A DNA stretch of 64,000 nt. It comes from Chitinophaga solisilvae. GTDB taxonomy: Bacteria > Bacteroidota > Bacteroidia > Chitinophagales > Chitinophagaceae. The stretch lies in NCBI RefSeq assembly GCF_009928525.1, contig NZ_JAABOK010000006.1, forward strand, positions 124,001-188,000, read 5' to 3'. Shown in pieces: positions 35,117 to 43,655 of this stretch. Position numbers and translations under genes: made by a program. Numbering within the stretch: position 1 is the first letter of the stretch; every line of letters begins with the position of its first letter. The notes under the pieces are model-generated. The model saw only the letters and a list, made by a program, of their open reading frames with translations, did no database searches and had not been told where the DNA came from.

Positions 35117-35611
35117 TTAATTCAATTTAATTTCTCCTGCCAGTTGTTTCACGTAAGATTCCTGTGCTGATTTGTCAGCCAGTTCTTTTCTCAGCACTTT
35201 CTCTGCCACTTCGATTACGAGACTACCAACCTGGTTTTTCACATCCGTTAACGCAGCCATTTTCTGGTTTTCGATAGCGGTATATGCTTCACTGATGATC
35301 TTTTTAGCTTCAGCCTGCGCCTGTGTTTTCGCTTCGCTGATGATCATGTCTTTCGCGTCTTTTGCTTCTTTCAGGATCTTGCTTCTTTCAGCTTTCGCTT
35401 CAGCCAGCACGTGTTCGTGCTCAGCTTTCATCTGCGCCATTTCTTCTTTCACTCTTTCAGCGGTAGTGATAGAGTCCTGGATAGAACCTTCCCTTTCTTT
35501 CAGGGTGGCGAGGATCGGCGTCCAGGCAAATTTCTTCAGGACAATGAAAACGATAATGAATATCAGTAATGAAATAAGAAACAAGCCTAATGCGGGCTGC
35601 AACAGATCCAT
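35117..35611 (-). CDS. atpF: Fo ATP synthase subunit b
   Basis: 164 residues: one N-terminal membrane helix (about 5-27, LGLFLISLLIFIIVFIVLKKF) followed by a long charged helix rich in Ala, Lys and Glu (about 35-150), the peripheral stalk that dimerises and holds F1 to the a subunit. Length and layout are typical. Single b gene; no b' copy is seen. Confidence 0.97.
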   Translation of the reverse strand: MDLLQPALGLFLISLLIFIIVFIVLKKFAWTPILATLKEREGSIQDSITTAERVKEEMAQMKAEHEHVLAEAKAERSKILKEAKDAKDMIISEAKTQAQAEAKKIISEAYTAIENQKMAALTDVKNQVGSLVIEVAEKVLRKELADKSAQESYVKQLAGEIKLN

Positions 35612-35677
35612 ATAATTAGAATTTTATTATGTTGATTTTTAGTTTTTTCGTTATCCGGTAAGGCAACACTGAAAAGA

Positions 35678-35714
35678 TTACTGCATCCATTGCCCTGTGC
35701 GCCGGATGCAGTAA
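35678..35714 (-). promoter_or_regulatory. Stem-loop directly downstream of atpE
   Basis: TTACTGCATCC (35678-35688) and GGATGCAGTAA (35704-35714) form a perfect 11-bp stem with a 15-nt loop, 10 bp past the atpE stop; on the minus strand the T-rich TCTTTTC follows. It may be a leaky terminator or a 3' stabiliser of atpE mRNA. Confidence 0.75.
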
Positions 35715-35724
35715 AAAGTTTGGC

Positions 35725-36030
<306 letters not shown>

Positions 36031-36049
36031 TTAGCTTTCGGCTAATAGC

Positions 36050-37207
36050 TTAGTGATGATCATCATGAGCGCCTTCCATTGCCTGACCGATAAATACCGC
36101 TGTCAGGTTAGCGAAGATGAACGCCTGGATAAACGCTACCAGCAGCTCCAGCATCATCATAACAATGTTGAAGAGGATGGTGATAGGCAGGAAGCCGTAA
36201 CCAGCTACCTTGTTTAATGAACCAAATATGAACACCAGGGAAATAATACTCAGAATAATGATGTGACCAGCGAGGATGTTGGCAAACAACCTGATCATCA
36301 GGGATACCGGTTTGGTGAATACACCGATCAGCTCTACCGGCGCCAGGATGAATTTAACACCGAAAGGCACAGGAGGGTTGAAGATGTGGCCCCAGAAATG
36401 CCTGTTGGTGCTGAACATGGTAGCTATAAAGCTGATGAGCGCCAGCGCCGCTGTTACCGCAATATTACCGGTTACGTTGGCAGAACCCGGTAACAGTCCC
36501 AGCAGGTTGTTGATAAGGATAAAAAAGAATATCGTCAGAATAAAAGGAACATATTTTTCGTAGTGTTTGCCAGGGATGTTAGGCTTTACTACTTCGTCGC
36601 GCATGAAGATAATCACCGGCTCTATCAGGTTCTGGAAACCTTTGGGAGCTTTTTTCGCGCCACGGATTCTGTATGCTTTGGCCACACTCAGCATCAGTAC
36701 CACCAGCAATACAGCGGCGATAATCATGGAGGTGATGTTTTTAGTCATGGAGAAATCGTAGATCTTCTCGCCGGTAGGATTATCATTAGCATCTACGGCA
36801 ATGATGGAGCCATCAGCGTATTGATTGGGATCCAGTCCTTTTTCATGCACGTAATGAGCGTTTACCAGGCGGTAACCATCATGTACAGCATGACCATGGT
36901 GGAATTCAGAAGAAGAAAAAACGGATGTTCCACGCGCAGGATTGTAGATAATAACCGGCAGCGGCAGCGTAACATGGGTTTCGCCAATGCTCAGCAGGTG
37001 CCAGTCATGCGCATCCTTTACGTGTCCGAGAATTACTTCCTTAGCATCGAATTTCTTTGGCTCGGCAGCTTCCGTTGTTTCGTGGCCGGAGGCTGCTTCA
37101 GTTCCGTGCTCAGCATGCTGCGCATAGGAAAAATTACCAATACTGTGAAGGCCTAAAACCATCACCAGTGCTACCATTCTATGTTTGAACTTACTGAAAG
37201 AAATCAC
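36050..37207 (-). CDS. atpB: Fo ATP synthase subunit a with N-terminal signal-peptide extension
   Basis: 385 residues from a GTG at 37207; an ATG at 37177 is the alternative, but the GTG keeps a positively charged n-region before the hydrophobic segment ending SYAQ. Bacteroidota AtpB proteins characteristically carry such an extra N-terminal periplasmic region, here His-rich and acidic (30-150). The membrane part begins near 155; the essential Arg lies in MIRLFANILAGH, and the last helices carry ELLVAFIQAFIFANL. The a subunit forms the two proton half-channels against the c-ring. It is the first gene of the operon here; atpI is not seen. Confidence 0.96.
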   Translation of the reverse strand: MISFSKFKHRMVALVMVLGLHSIGNFSYAQHAEHGTEAASGHETTEAAEPKKFDAKEVILGHVKDAHDWHLLSIGETHVTLPLPVIIYNPARGTSVFSSSEFHHGHAVHDGYRLVNAHYVHEKGLDPNQYADGSIIAVDANDNPTGEKIYDFSMTKNITSMIIAAVLLVVLMLSVAKAYRIRGAKKAPKGFQNLIEPVIIFMRDEVVKPNIPGKHYEKYVPFILTIFFFILINNLLGLLPGSANVTGNIAVTAALALISFIATMFSTNRHFWGHIFNPPVPFGVKFILAPVELIGVFTKPVSLMIRLFANILAGHIIILSIISLVFIFGSLNKVAGYGFLPITILFNIVMMMLELLVAFIQAFIFANLTAVFIGQAMEGAHDDHH

Positions 37208-37331
37208 CGTTTTCTGAAATTTTGCGCAAAGATAAAAGATTTTATCTCAAAAATTCAGCGACTATGGAAAAAAAGGTGGATATATTATAAACCTATTGAG
37301 ACACAGCGAGTTATATACTTGTAAAACCCAT

Positions 37332-37357
37332 AAAAAAAGCGGCCCTTTTTAGCCGCT
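37332..37357 (-). terminator. Rho-independent terminator of the ABC transporter gene
   Basis: AGCGGC (37338-37343) pairs with GCCGCT (37352-37357) with an 8-nt loop; on the minus strand seven T follow (complement of 37332-37338). It is about 40 bp past the ABC gene stop. Confidence 0.88.
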
Positions 37358-37395
37358 CTCCCCTGAAAATATCATATATATCTTTTAGTAATACA

Positions 37396-39192
37396 TCACT
37401 GCGCTTTGGTCGCATTAAACTGCATGCTATGCAACTTATAATAGAACCCTTCCAATCGCAATAATTCTTCATGTGTTCCCATCTCCCGGATTTCGCCCTT
37501 ATCCAGCACAATAATCTTATCTGCCTTACTGATGGTAGACAACCGGTGTGCGATTATCACCGCGGTCCTGTCCGCAATCAGCTTGTCGATGGCATCCTGG
37601 ATCATCATTTCAGATTCTGTGTCTACGGAAGAGGTGGCCTCATCCAGTATCAGGATAGCCGGATTATACAACAGCGCCCTGACAAATGAGATCAACTGCC
37701 GCTGCCCCAGCGACAGGGTACTGCCTCTTTCCATCACCTGGTAGTCGTATCCGCCGGGCAGCTGCATAATGAAATCATGAATACCTATCAGGCGCGAGGC
37801 ATCTTCTACCTGCTGCCGGCTGATATTACTGTTATGCAGAGTAATATTGTCATAAACAGACCCTGAAAACAGGAACACATCCTGCAGCACAACCCCTATC
37901 CTGCTCCGCAAAGATTGCAGCGAATATGCCGGGAGGTCTATATCATCTATCTTAATACTCCCCTTCTGTATTTCATATAAGCGGTTCAGGATACTGATAA
38001 TAGTGGTTTTACCGGAACCGGTATGTCCGACTATGGCAATGGTATCGCCAGGTCTGGCATGAAAGGTAATATCCTTCAGCACATAACGGTCTTCTACATA
38101 TGCAAAGGACACATGGTCAAATGTAATGGCACCTTTCATGTTATCCGCCTTTTCGTGCCCCCTGTCCGGTATATAATCCTGGTTATCCAGCACTTTGAAT
38201 ACGCGCTCGCTGGCCACCATACCCATCTGCAGGGTATTAAACTTATCTGCCAGCATACGCAGCGGACGGAACAGCATATTCAGATACATGATGAAAGCAA
38301 TCATCACTCCCTGCGTTACTTCATAATTCAGCACCTTGTTGGAACCCCACCATACCATCAGCCCTAGTGATATGGCCAGGATGATTTCCACTACCGGGAA
38401 AAACACCGAATAGGCGAAAATGGCGTCTATATTAGCTTTGCGGTGCTCCTTGTTGATATGCTTAAAGCGGGCAAATTCCCGCTTCTCTCCGGTGAATGCC
38501 TGCACCACCATCATACCTGTCAGATGTTCCTGTACAAAGGCATTCAGCGCCGCTACGGCATTACGTACCCGGTAGAAGGATTTATTAACGCTTTCCTTAA
38601 AAATATAGGTGGCAAAAATCAGCACGGGGAAGGGTGACAGGCTCACCAGCGTCAGCCGCCAGTCTTCAATAAACATCACCACCAGGATAGCCACAATCAT
38701 CAGCAGATCGGATACAATGGAAATAATTCCTTCTGAAAACACGTCATTGATGGCCTCAATATCATTGATGGTACGGGTGGTCAGCGTACCGATAGGCGTC
38801 TTATCAAAAAAGGCCAGGTTCAGGTGCACAATCTTTTTATATACCGTTACCCTCAAATCCTTTACTACCGATTGTCCCAGCCAGTTGGTCAGATATGAAA
38901 AATAGAACCGCACCACGGTTTCCAGCAATAACAGGGCAATCTGGATAACCGTTACGGTTACCACCATCCGCGTAAGCTGATTAGCGATGTATTTATCTAC
39001 TGTTACCTGAATCAGATAGGGCCTTAACGGGGAAATCACCGCAAATATCACGGTCATAATCATGGACAGGTACAATGCCCGCTTATAAGGCGCCGCAAAA
39101 GTGAAAATGCGTCGTAGTAAACTAAAATCAAATACTTTCTTTACGGCCAGATTTTCCAATGAAACCAATTTACCAGTAAAATTAAGCAACAT
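37396..39192 (-). CDS. ABC exporter, fused membrane and ATPase domains (MsbA-like)
   Basis: 598 residues: a type I exporter membrane domain (about 30-320, six helices) followed by an ATPase domain with Walker A GHTGSGKTT near 386, signature LSLGQRQ near 491 and Walker B ILILDEATSSVD near 514, plus switch His in IAHRLST. All catalytic residues look intact, so it may work as a homodimer. The family exports lipids, lipid A precursors or drugs; substrate cannot be told. It is transcribed toward atpB but ends at its own terminator. The long palindrome 39206-39308 sits 13 bp upstream of the start codon. Confidence 0.93.
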   Translation of the reverse strand: MLLNFTGKLVSLENLAVKKVFDFSLLRRIFTFAAPYKRALYLSMIMTVIFAVISPLRPYLIQVTVDKYIANQLTRMVVTVTVIQIALLLLETVVRFYFSYLTNWLGQSVVKDLRVTVYKKIVHLNLAFFDKTPIGTLTTRTINDIEAINDVFSEGIISIVSDLLMIVAILVVMFIEDWRLTLVSLSPFPVLIFATYIFKESVNKSFYRVRNAVAALNAFVQEHLTGMMVVQAFTGEKREFARFKHINKEHRKANIDAIFAYSVFFPVVEIILAISLGLMVWWGSNKVLNYEVTQGVMIAFIMYLNMLFRPLRMLADKFNTLQMGMVASERVFKVLDNQDYIPDRGHEKADNMKGAITFDHVSFAYVEDRYVLKDITFHARPGDTIAIVGHTGSGKTTIISILNRLYEIQKGSIKIDDIDLPAYSLQSLRSRIGVVLQDVFLFSGSVYDNITLHNSNISRQQVEDASRLIGIHDFIMQLPGGYDYQVMERGSTLSLGQRQLISFVRALLYNPAILILDEATSSVDTESEMMIQDAIDKLIADRTAVIIAHRLSTISKADKIIVLDKGEIREMGTHEELLRLEGFYYKLHSMQFNATKAQ

Positions 39193-39205
39193 CTTTCATT
39201 AATGT

Positions 39206-39308
39206 AATTACGAATTGCGAATTACGAATGAGGAGCGAAGATTTAAACGGATAAAGAATTTATCCGCTTATGTCTTCGCTCCTCATTCGTAATTCGCAAT
39301 TCGTAATT
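39206..39308. repeat. Long near-perfect palindrome, A-type arms (element 5)
   Basis: Arms 39206-39255 and 39259-39308 pair at 47 of 50 positions around a 3-nt loop. Arm units are GAATTGC, GAATTAC, GAATGAG followed by GAGCGAAGAT, as in the elements at 3880 and 8491. Its right end overlaps the stop codon of the 732-residue protein gene and its left end is 13 bp from the ABC transporter ATG, so it fills the whole gap between two genes in tandem. Confidence 0.92.
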
Positions 39309-41505
39309 ATTTCTTCTCGTCCTTCATAATCTGCCTGTACGCTTTGATAAATATGGCGCCGAGATTTTTATGCGGTGGTACATAGTCGCTGAAGAGTTCC
39401 CGGTTGCGGGCATCGGGGGCAAATCTTTTGGAGAGCTGCGACCACATGATTACCCAGTCTACATTTTTACCGGAGCGGACTACATCTTCTATGCTGTGAA
39501 TGATAGGTTCGTTTACAAAGCGTGTTCCTACCTGTTTGGAGGAGATGATATGCGCTTCAGGAGATTTTTCCAGTACGGTAGCCAGGTTATGATAGCCGCC
39601 GCAGGAGCCGAGTACTACAATTTTGGCAGAGCTCTGCAGGTTGTCCAGCGTAGTGTTGATGTGGTAGCTGTGTCCGCGGTGAATGAAGATGGTAGGGTGA
39701 ATATCTTCTTCATCCAGGTAGTCAGACAGCTTGGAGATCGCTTCCTTATCGCCGGGTTCATCGATGGGCAGGTTTGCGTATATAGTAGTAGGCTTGCCTT
39801 TGGTAGAACTGATGGTAGCCCAGTACTTGTTCTTCGTTACTCTCCAGTCTGACGACGGGAAGTTGGTCATAAAGCTGGAGAAAGATTCCTGTCCGTCTTT
39901 ATCCCCGTAGAAGAATACCTGCTGGTAAATGCGGCCACTGTCGCTTTGCAGCGTGCTGTAGGTAACGTAGTTGATAGGCGGTAATGACAGCTGTGCGGCC
40001 ATATCAGAGGCTTTGGAGGAATCGTTGCCACCTTTGGATTCTGTTTCAAAGAGGCTGGACAGCAGCTGATAAATTACCGTACCGCGTTTATCGTTATGGC
40101 GTTTCACGTACGTCAGGTTCTTTTTCACTTCTGTGCGGAGGAAGTCCAGCAGTTTTTCATCGCGGATACTGCCGAAGGAATTGGCAACATCCACGGCGTC
40201 TTCCAGGTCTTCCGTCTTCTCCAGGTTCTGCACATATTTCTGCATGAGATAGTTGGCATTCTCCGGAGCCATTGATTTCAGGAAGTGGTCCAGGGTATTG
40301 AAGCCTGCCGCCATGGCGATGAATTTCTTGAAGCGGTCGAAGTTTATCTGCATCAGCAGGCTGTCGCCGCGGGAAGGTTTCATGCGCGCCATCATCTGGT
40401 CATACAGACCGGCGTTGTTGCGGTTGGTATAGCTGGATGTATAGAGTTCTTCCTGACCGTTGATGATCAGGTAGTAAAGTTCTTCCGGGGTCAGGTCTTT
40501 CACGATGCGGAAACGTACCGGCGCTGATTCTTCGTGCAGGTCGTTCACTTCGCGGATATACAGCAGTGATTTGGCCTGCATATTTTCCATCATGGCTTTC
40601 AGTCCGTAAGGGTTTTTCCCTTCGTTCTTCATTTTCTGCAGGGCGATGGTAGATTTCACCATTTGCTTATAGTAGGCGTAATCGTTATCAACCGTTTTCT
40701 CCAGTTTCTCGATGGTGGTGGTACCTGCGAGCAGTTCATCGATGAAAGGCAGAATTTTGGTGCTCTGGGAAGATTTCCCGATGGCTACAATCTGTCTTAC
40801 AATCGGATCAGGATTGCGTTTGATGGCGTTGGCCATCGGCGTGTAGGAGGTAGCGTAGGTGAGTACCTGGTTAGGATATTTGCGGGCAACGGCCGCTATG
40901 ATGGAATCTGTTCCCGGAGCGTCCATATAGTCCACCAGTTTGGGCATGACTGTTTCCAGGTTATTGAATGCGTATTTGGTGAACACTTCGCCGCGGGCAT
41001 CTTTATAGCCGGGGTTTTCCCGGAATATTTCGATCAGCCTTTCGGAGGCAGCGAATGAGAGGTCGCGGATAAACGGCTGAATGCTCTGCCCTTTGATATC
41101 GGCATGCATCATATTGCGGTAGGCCTGAATGATGGCGGGCGCTTCATCCGGTTCTATATTGCGGCGGGCGCGTTTCTGGTTATAATCTTTCAGTACGGAA
41201 TAGAGGCCGGAAAGGTATTTTACTTTCAGGCGGTGATCCAGTGAAGAATCTTTTTCTATCTCCAGCTGCATATCATCCACTTCCTTGATGAGTGCGTTGG
41301 TCACCTGCAGGTTGGTAGTCTGATCTTCGGACACTTTGATCAGATCATCTGCCTTGCCGTCGAACCTGGCTGCAGCAGCCTGTTCTTTATCGATATTATC
41401 ATGAAATCCCTGTCTGCTGATAGGTATCTGAATATGATTGCTTTGTGCATGTACCCAGCTGCTTTGAGAAGCCGCCAGTAAAAAGATGAATAGAAATTTT
41501 CTCAT
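39307..41505 (-). CDS. Large exported protein of unknown function with a possible caspase-like C-terminal domain
   Basis: 732 residues from the ATG at 41505; a GTG six codons upstream is less likely, because the ATG directly starts the signal peptide (MRKFLFIFLLAASQSSWVHA). I do not recognise the family. Residues 20-480 are mostly helical. The C-terminal part alternates strands and helices: HPTIFIHRGHSYHI (His609, 612, 615) is followed by AKIVVLGSCGG (Cys635) and then a region ending in WVIMWSQLSKRF. A hydrophobic strand ending in His-Gly or similar, followed by a strand ending in Cys, is the order of catalytic residues in clan CD peptidases (caspase, gingipain, CHAT). This is a pattern match only. 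Divergent from the PhoB-like regulator. Confidence 0.8.
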   Translation of the reverse strand: MRKFLFIFLLAASQSSWVHAQSNHIQIPISRQGFHDNIDKEQAAAARFDGKADDLIKVSEDQTTNLQVTNALIKEVDDMQLEIEKDSSLDHRLKVKYLSGLYSVLKDYNQKRARRNIEPDEAPAIIQAYRNMMHADIKGQSIQPFIRDLSFAASERLIEIFRENPGYKDARGEVFTKYAFNNLETVMPKLVDYMDAPGTDSIIAAVARKYPNQVLTYATSYTPMANAIKRNPDPIVRQIVAIGKSSQSTKILPFIDELLAGTTTIEKLEKTVDNDYAYYKQMVKSTIALQKMKNEGKNPYGLKAMMENMQAKSLLYIREVNDLHEESAPVRFRIVKDLTPEELYYLIINGQEELYTSSYTNRNNAGLYDQMMARMKPSRGDSLLMQINFDRFKKFIAMAAGFNTLDHFLKSMAPENANYLMQKYVQNLEKTEDLEDAVDVANSFGSIRDEKLLDFLRTEVKKNLTYVKRHNDKRGTVIYQLLSSLFETESKGGNDSSKASDMAAQLSLPPINYVTYSTLQSDSGRIYQQVFFYGDKDGQESFSSFMTNFPSSDWRVTKNKYWATISSTKGKPTTIYANLPIDEPGDKEAISKLSDYLDEEDIHPTIFIHRGHSYHINTTLDNLQSSAKIVVLGSCGGYHNLATVLEKSPEAHIISSKQVGTRFVNEPIIHSIEDVVRSGKNVDWVIMWSQLSKRFAPDARNRELFSDYVPPHKNLGAIFIKAYRQIMKDEKK

Positions 41506-41536
41506 TGTAGATGTACTTTTCACTCGAACCTGATAG

Positions 41537-41544
41537 CAAATTTA
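41537..41544 (-). promoter_or_regulatory. Putative -7 element of the 732-residue protein gene
   Basis: CAAATTTA on the plus strand reads TAAATTTG on the minus strand, 31 bp before the ATG. No matching -33 box. Confidence 0.4.
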
Positions 41545-41704
41545 CAACCAAAATATAAAGCTGGCGTGCATTCTGCACTATTGCATAAAAATCATCAAAA
41601 TACGAATATTAAATTTAGAACATATAGAGACATGGTAAAATTTGGCGTAACTTGCTGCATGTCAATGTGAAAGGCGATGGTACTGAATTAACAATTTCAT
41701 AATG

Positions 41705-41744
41705 TTAATTTTCCATTAATCACCGAACAGGCTGTATAATTTTG
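41705..41744 (+). promoter_or_regulatory. PhoB-like regulator promoter with two TTAAT repeats at 11-bp spacing
   Basis: The -7 element TAATTTTG is at 41737-41744. In place of a -33 box, TTAATT (41705-41710) and TTAATC (41716-41721) repeat with an 11-bp period, the nearer ending 15 bp before the -7 box. OmpR/PhoB-type regulators bind direct repeats of this period, so autoregulation is plausible. Compare the three repeats before the porin gene (45027-45054). Confidence 0.5.
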
Positions 41745-41770
41745 TGCCGTCTTTTAAAAAGGAAATTTTT

Positions 41771-42454
41771 ATGATAGACCAAGCGGTTGCAGGAAAAATA
41801 CTGGTAGTGGATGATGAGTTGGATATTCTGGAAATAATCAGCTACAATCTTAAAACAGCAGGTTACGATACAGTAACCGCCAAAGATGGCAGCGAAGCTA
41901 TCCAGAAGGCTAAAATATTCAGACCCGATCTGATTATGCTGGATATCATGATGCCGAACAAAAATGGTATTGATACCTGCCGCGAACTCAGGAAGATACC
42001 TGACTTCAAAGACACCATGGTGCTGTTTCTGACAGCGCTGAACGATGAAAAATCAGAAATAGACGGGTTGAACATGGGGGCAGACGATTATATCGCCAAA
42101 CCTATTAAACCCAAATTGCTGGTAAGCCGTATCAATGCGTTATTCCGCCGCCTGCACAAAGCGGAGGAAACACAGGTACAGCTGGGCGATCTGATCATTG
42201 ACCGCGAGAAATTCACGGTAACCTATAAAGGCCAGGAAATCATTCTTGCTAAAAAAGAATTTGAATTGCTGCAGCTGCTCGCGTCCAAACCCGGCCGTGT
42301 ATTCCTGCGCAACGAAATATTAAACCAGGTATGGGGTACCGAAGTGATTGTAGGCGACCGTACTATTGATGTCCATATCCGTAAGATCCGCCAGAAAATC
42401 GGCATTGACCTTATCACTACAGTTAAGGGAGTAGGATATAAATTTGAAATGTAG
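41771..42454 (+). CDS. PhoB-like OmpR-family response regulator
   Basis: 227 residues from the ATG at 41771 (MIDQAVAGKILVVDDE); a GTG nine codons upstream is less likely. The receiver domain has acidic Asp14-Asp15, phosphoacceptor Asp58 in IMLDIMMP, FLTAL switch and KPI lysine; the winged helix ends VKGVGYKFEM. It is followed by its cognate kinase, and then by a phosphate-selective porin on the other strand, which suggests the phosphate-starvation system PhoB/PhoR. A terminator-type hairpin (42495-42545) stands between regulator and kinase genes. Confidence 0.93.
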   Translation: MIDQAVAGKILVVDDELDILEIISYNLKTAGYDTVTAKDGSEAIQKAKIFRPDLIMLDIMMPNKNGIDTCRELRKIPDFKDTMVLFLTALNDEKSEIDGLNMGADDYIAKPIKPKLLVSRINALFRRLHKAEETQVQLGDLIIDREKFTVTYKGQEIILAKKEFELLQLLASKPGRVFLRNEILNQVWGTEVIVGDRTIDVHIRKIRQKIGIDLITTVKGVGYKFEM

Positions 42455-42494
42455 GCGGATAGCCCCTCCCCTTTTCCTCCACCAAACAATTTTT

Positions 42495-42545
42495 GTTGAC
42501 CGTCAGTTATAGCAGCCCTATAACTAACGGTTGACAGCTTTTTTT
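42495..42545 (+). terminator. Terminator-type hairpin between response regulator and kinase genes
   Basis: Arms 42495-42511 and 42519-42535 pair over 17 positions (one mismatch, two G-U) with loop GCAGCCC, followed by seven T (42539-42545). It is 40 bp past the regulator stop and 60 bp before the preferred kinase ATG, so the kinase gene needs read-through or its own promoter. Confidence 0.88.
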
Positions 42546-42605
42546 ATGGCACGTAAGAAATTTACAGTAATTTCCCATTATTATTCTAATTACTCACTCT
42601 GGAGT

Positions 42606-43655
42606 ATGTTTAAAGCAAAAAACCTATCCCCGCAGAAGCTGGCGGGATTTACCGCACTGGTAATATCAGCCGTAATAGCACTGGGCAGCCTGCTTGTAGA
42701 TGGTAACTGGAAAGTTGTCCTGGGAGCTTTTGTGCTTACCTTCCTGGTATCCTATTACCTGTACCTGTATACCTTACAGAATTTTATCTACCGGAAGATA
42801 AAACTCATTTACAAATTCATCTATCAGACAAAAGCATCCAAGCGGGAAGAATTCTTTCACAAGAACATCCTGCCGTTGAAAACCATTGATGAAGTAAGCG
42901 AAGATGTGGAAAAATGGGCCAGCCAGAAGAAAGAAGAACTGGAGAGCCTGCGCCGCAACGAAGCCTTCCGTAAAGAGTTTCTGCTTAATCTCTCCCACGA
43001 GCTGAAGACGCCGATCTTCGCCGTGCAGGGATACATCCACACCCTGCTGGATGGCGCGCTGGAAGATCCTTCCGTCAACAAGATATTTCTGAAAAACGCG
43101 ACCAAGAATATTGACCGCCTTTGCCGCCTGATCGACGACCTCGATGAGATTTCCAAACTGGAAAGCGGTGAAATGACGATCAACAGCGAAACATTTGTTA
43201 TCCAGGATCTCCTGAAAGATGTATTCGATACCCTCTCCCTGAAAGCTAATACCAAAGGCATCAAATTCACCATCAAAAAAGGTTGTGAAGCGCCGGTGCC
43301 AGTGCTGGCCGACAAGGAAAAAATCCGCCAGGTACTCATTAACCTGATCGACAACTCCATCAAATACGGTAAACCCGATGGCCATACCATTGCCAGCATC
43401 TACAATATGGATGATAAACGGGTGCTGGTGGAAATATCCGATGACGGTATTGGTATGTCTGAAGACCATCTCCCGCGCGTGTTTGAGCGTTTCTACCGTA
43501 CGGACCGTGCCCGCAGCCGCGACATTGGCGGTACCGGCCTGGGCCTCGCCATCGTAAAACATATTGTGGAAGCGCACGACCAGTCCATTACCGTCAGGAG
43601 CAAGCCGGAAGTAGGCAGCACCTTCGGTTTCACCATGGAAGCCGGAAAAGAATAA
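42606..43655 (+). CDS. PhoR-like membrane sensor histidine kinase
   Basis: 349 residues from the ATG at 42606 (MFKAKNLSPQ). An ATG at 42546 would touch the T-run of the terminator and adds no conserved sequence. Two membrane helices (about 13-31 and 38-56) with almost no periplasmic loop, then a linker, the H-box with phosphoacceptor His131 (NLSHELKTP), N-box LIDNSIKYG, G1 DDGIGMS and G2 GTGLGLAIVKH. The lack of an extracellular sensor domain fits PhoR-type kinases that sense through the Pst transporter or another membrane partner. Its stop codon directly abuts that of the convergent porin gene. Confidence 0.93.
   Translation: MFKAKNLSPQKLAGFTALVISAVIALGSLLVDGNWKVVLGAFVLTFLVSYYLYLYTLQNFIYRKIKLIYKFIYQTKASKREEFFHKNILPLKTIDEVSEDVEKWASQKKEELESLRRNEAFRKEFLLNLSHELKTPIFAVQGYIHTLLDGALEDPSVNKIFLKNATKNIDRLCRLIDDLDEISKLESGEMTINSETFVIQDLLKDVFDTLSLKANTKGIKFTIKKGCEAPVPVLADKEKIRQVLINLIDNSIKYGKPDGHTIASIYNMDDKRVLVEISDDGIGMSEDHLPRVFERFYRTDRARSRDIGGTGLGLAIVKHIVEAHDQSITVRSKPEVGSTFGFTMEAGKE

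Noticed and set aside
42531..42605. Longer histidine kinase start at 42531 or 42546.
   Set aside because: These lie within or directly after the terminator T-run and add no conserved residues; MFKAKNLSPQ at 42606 fits better.
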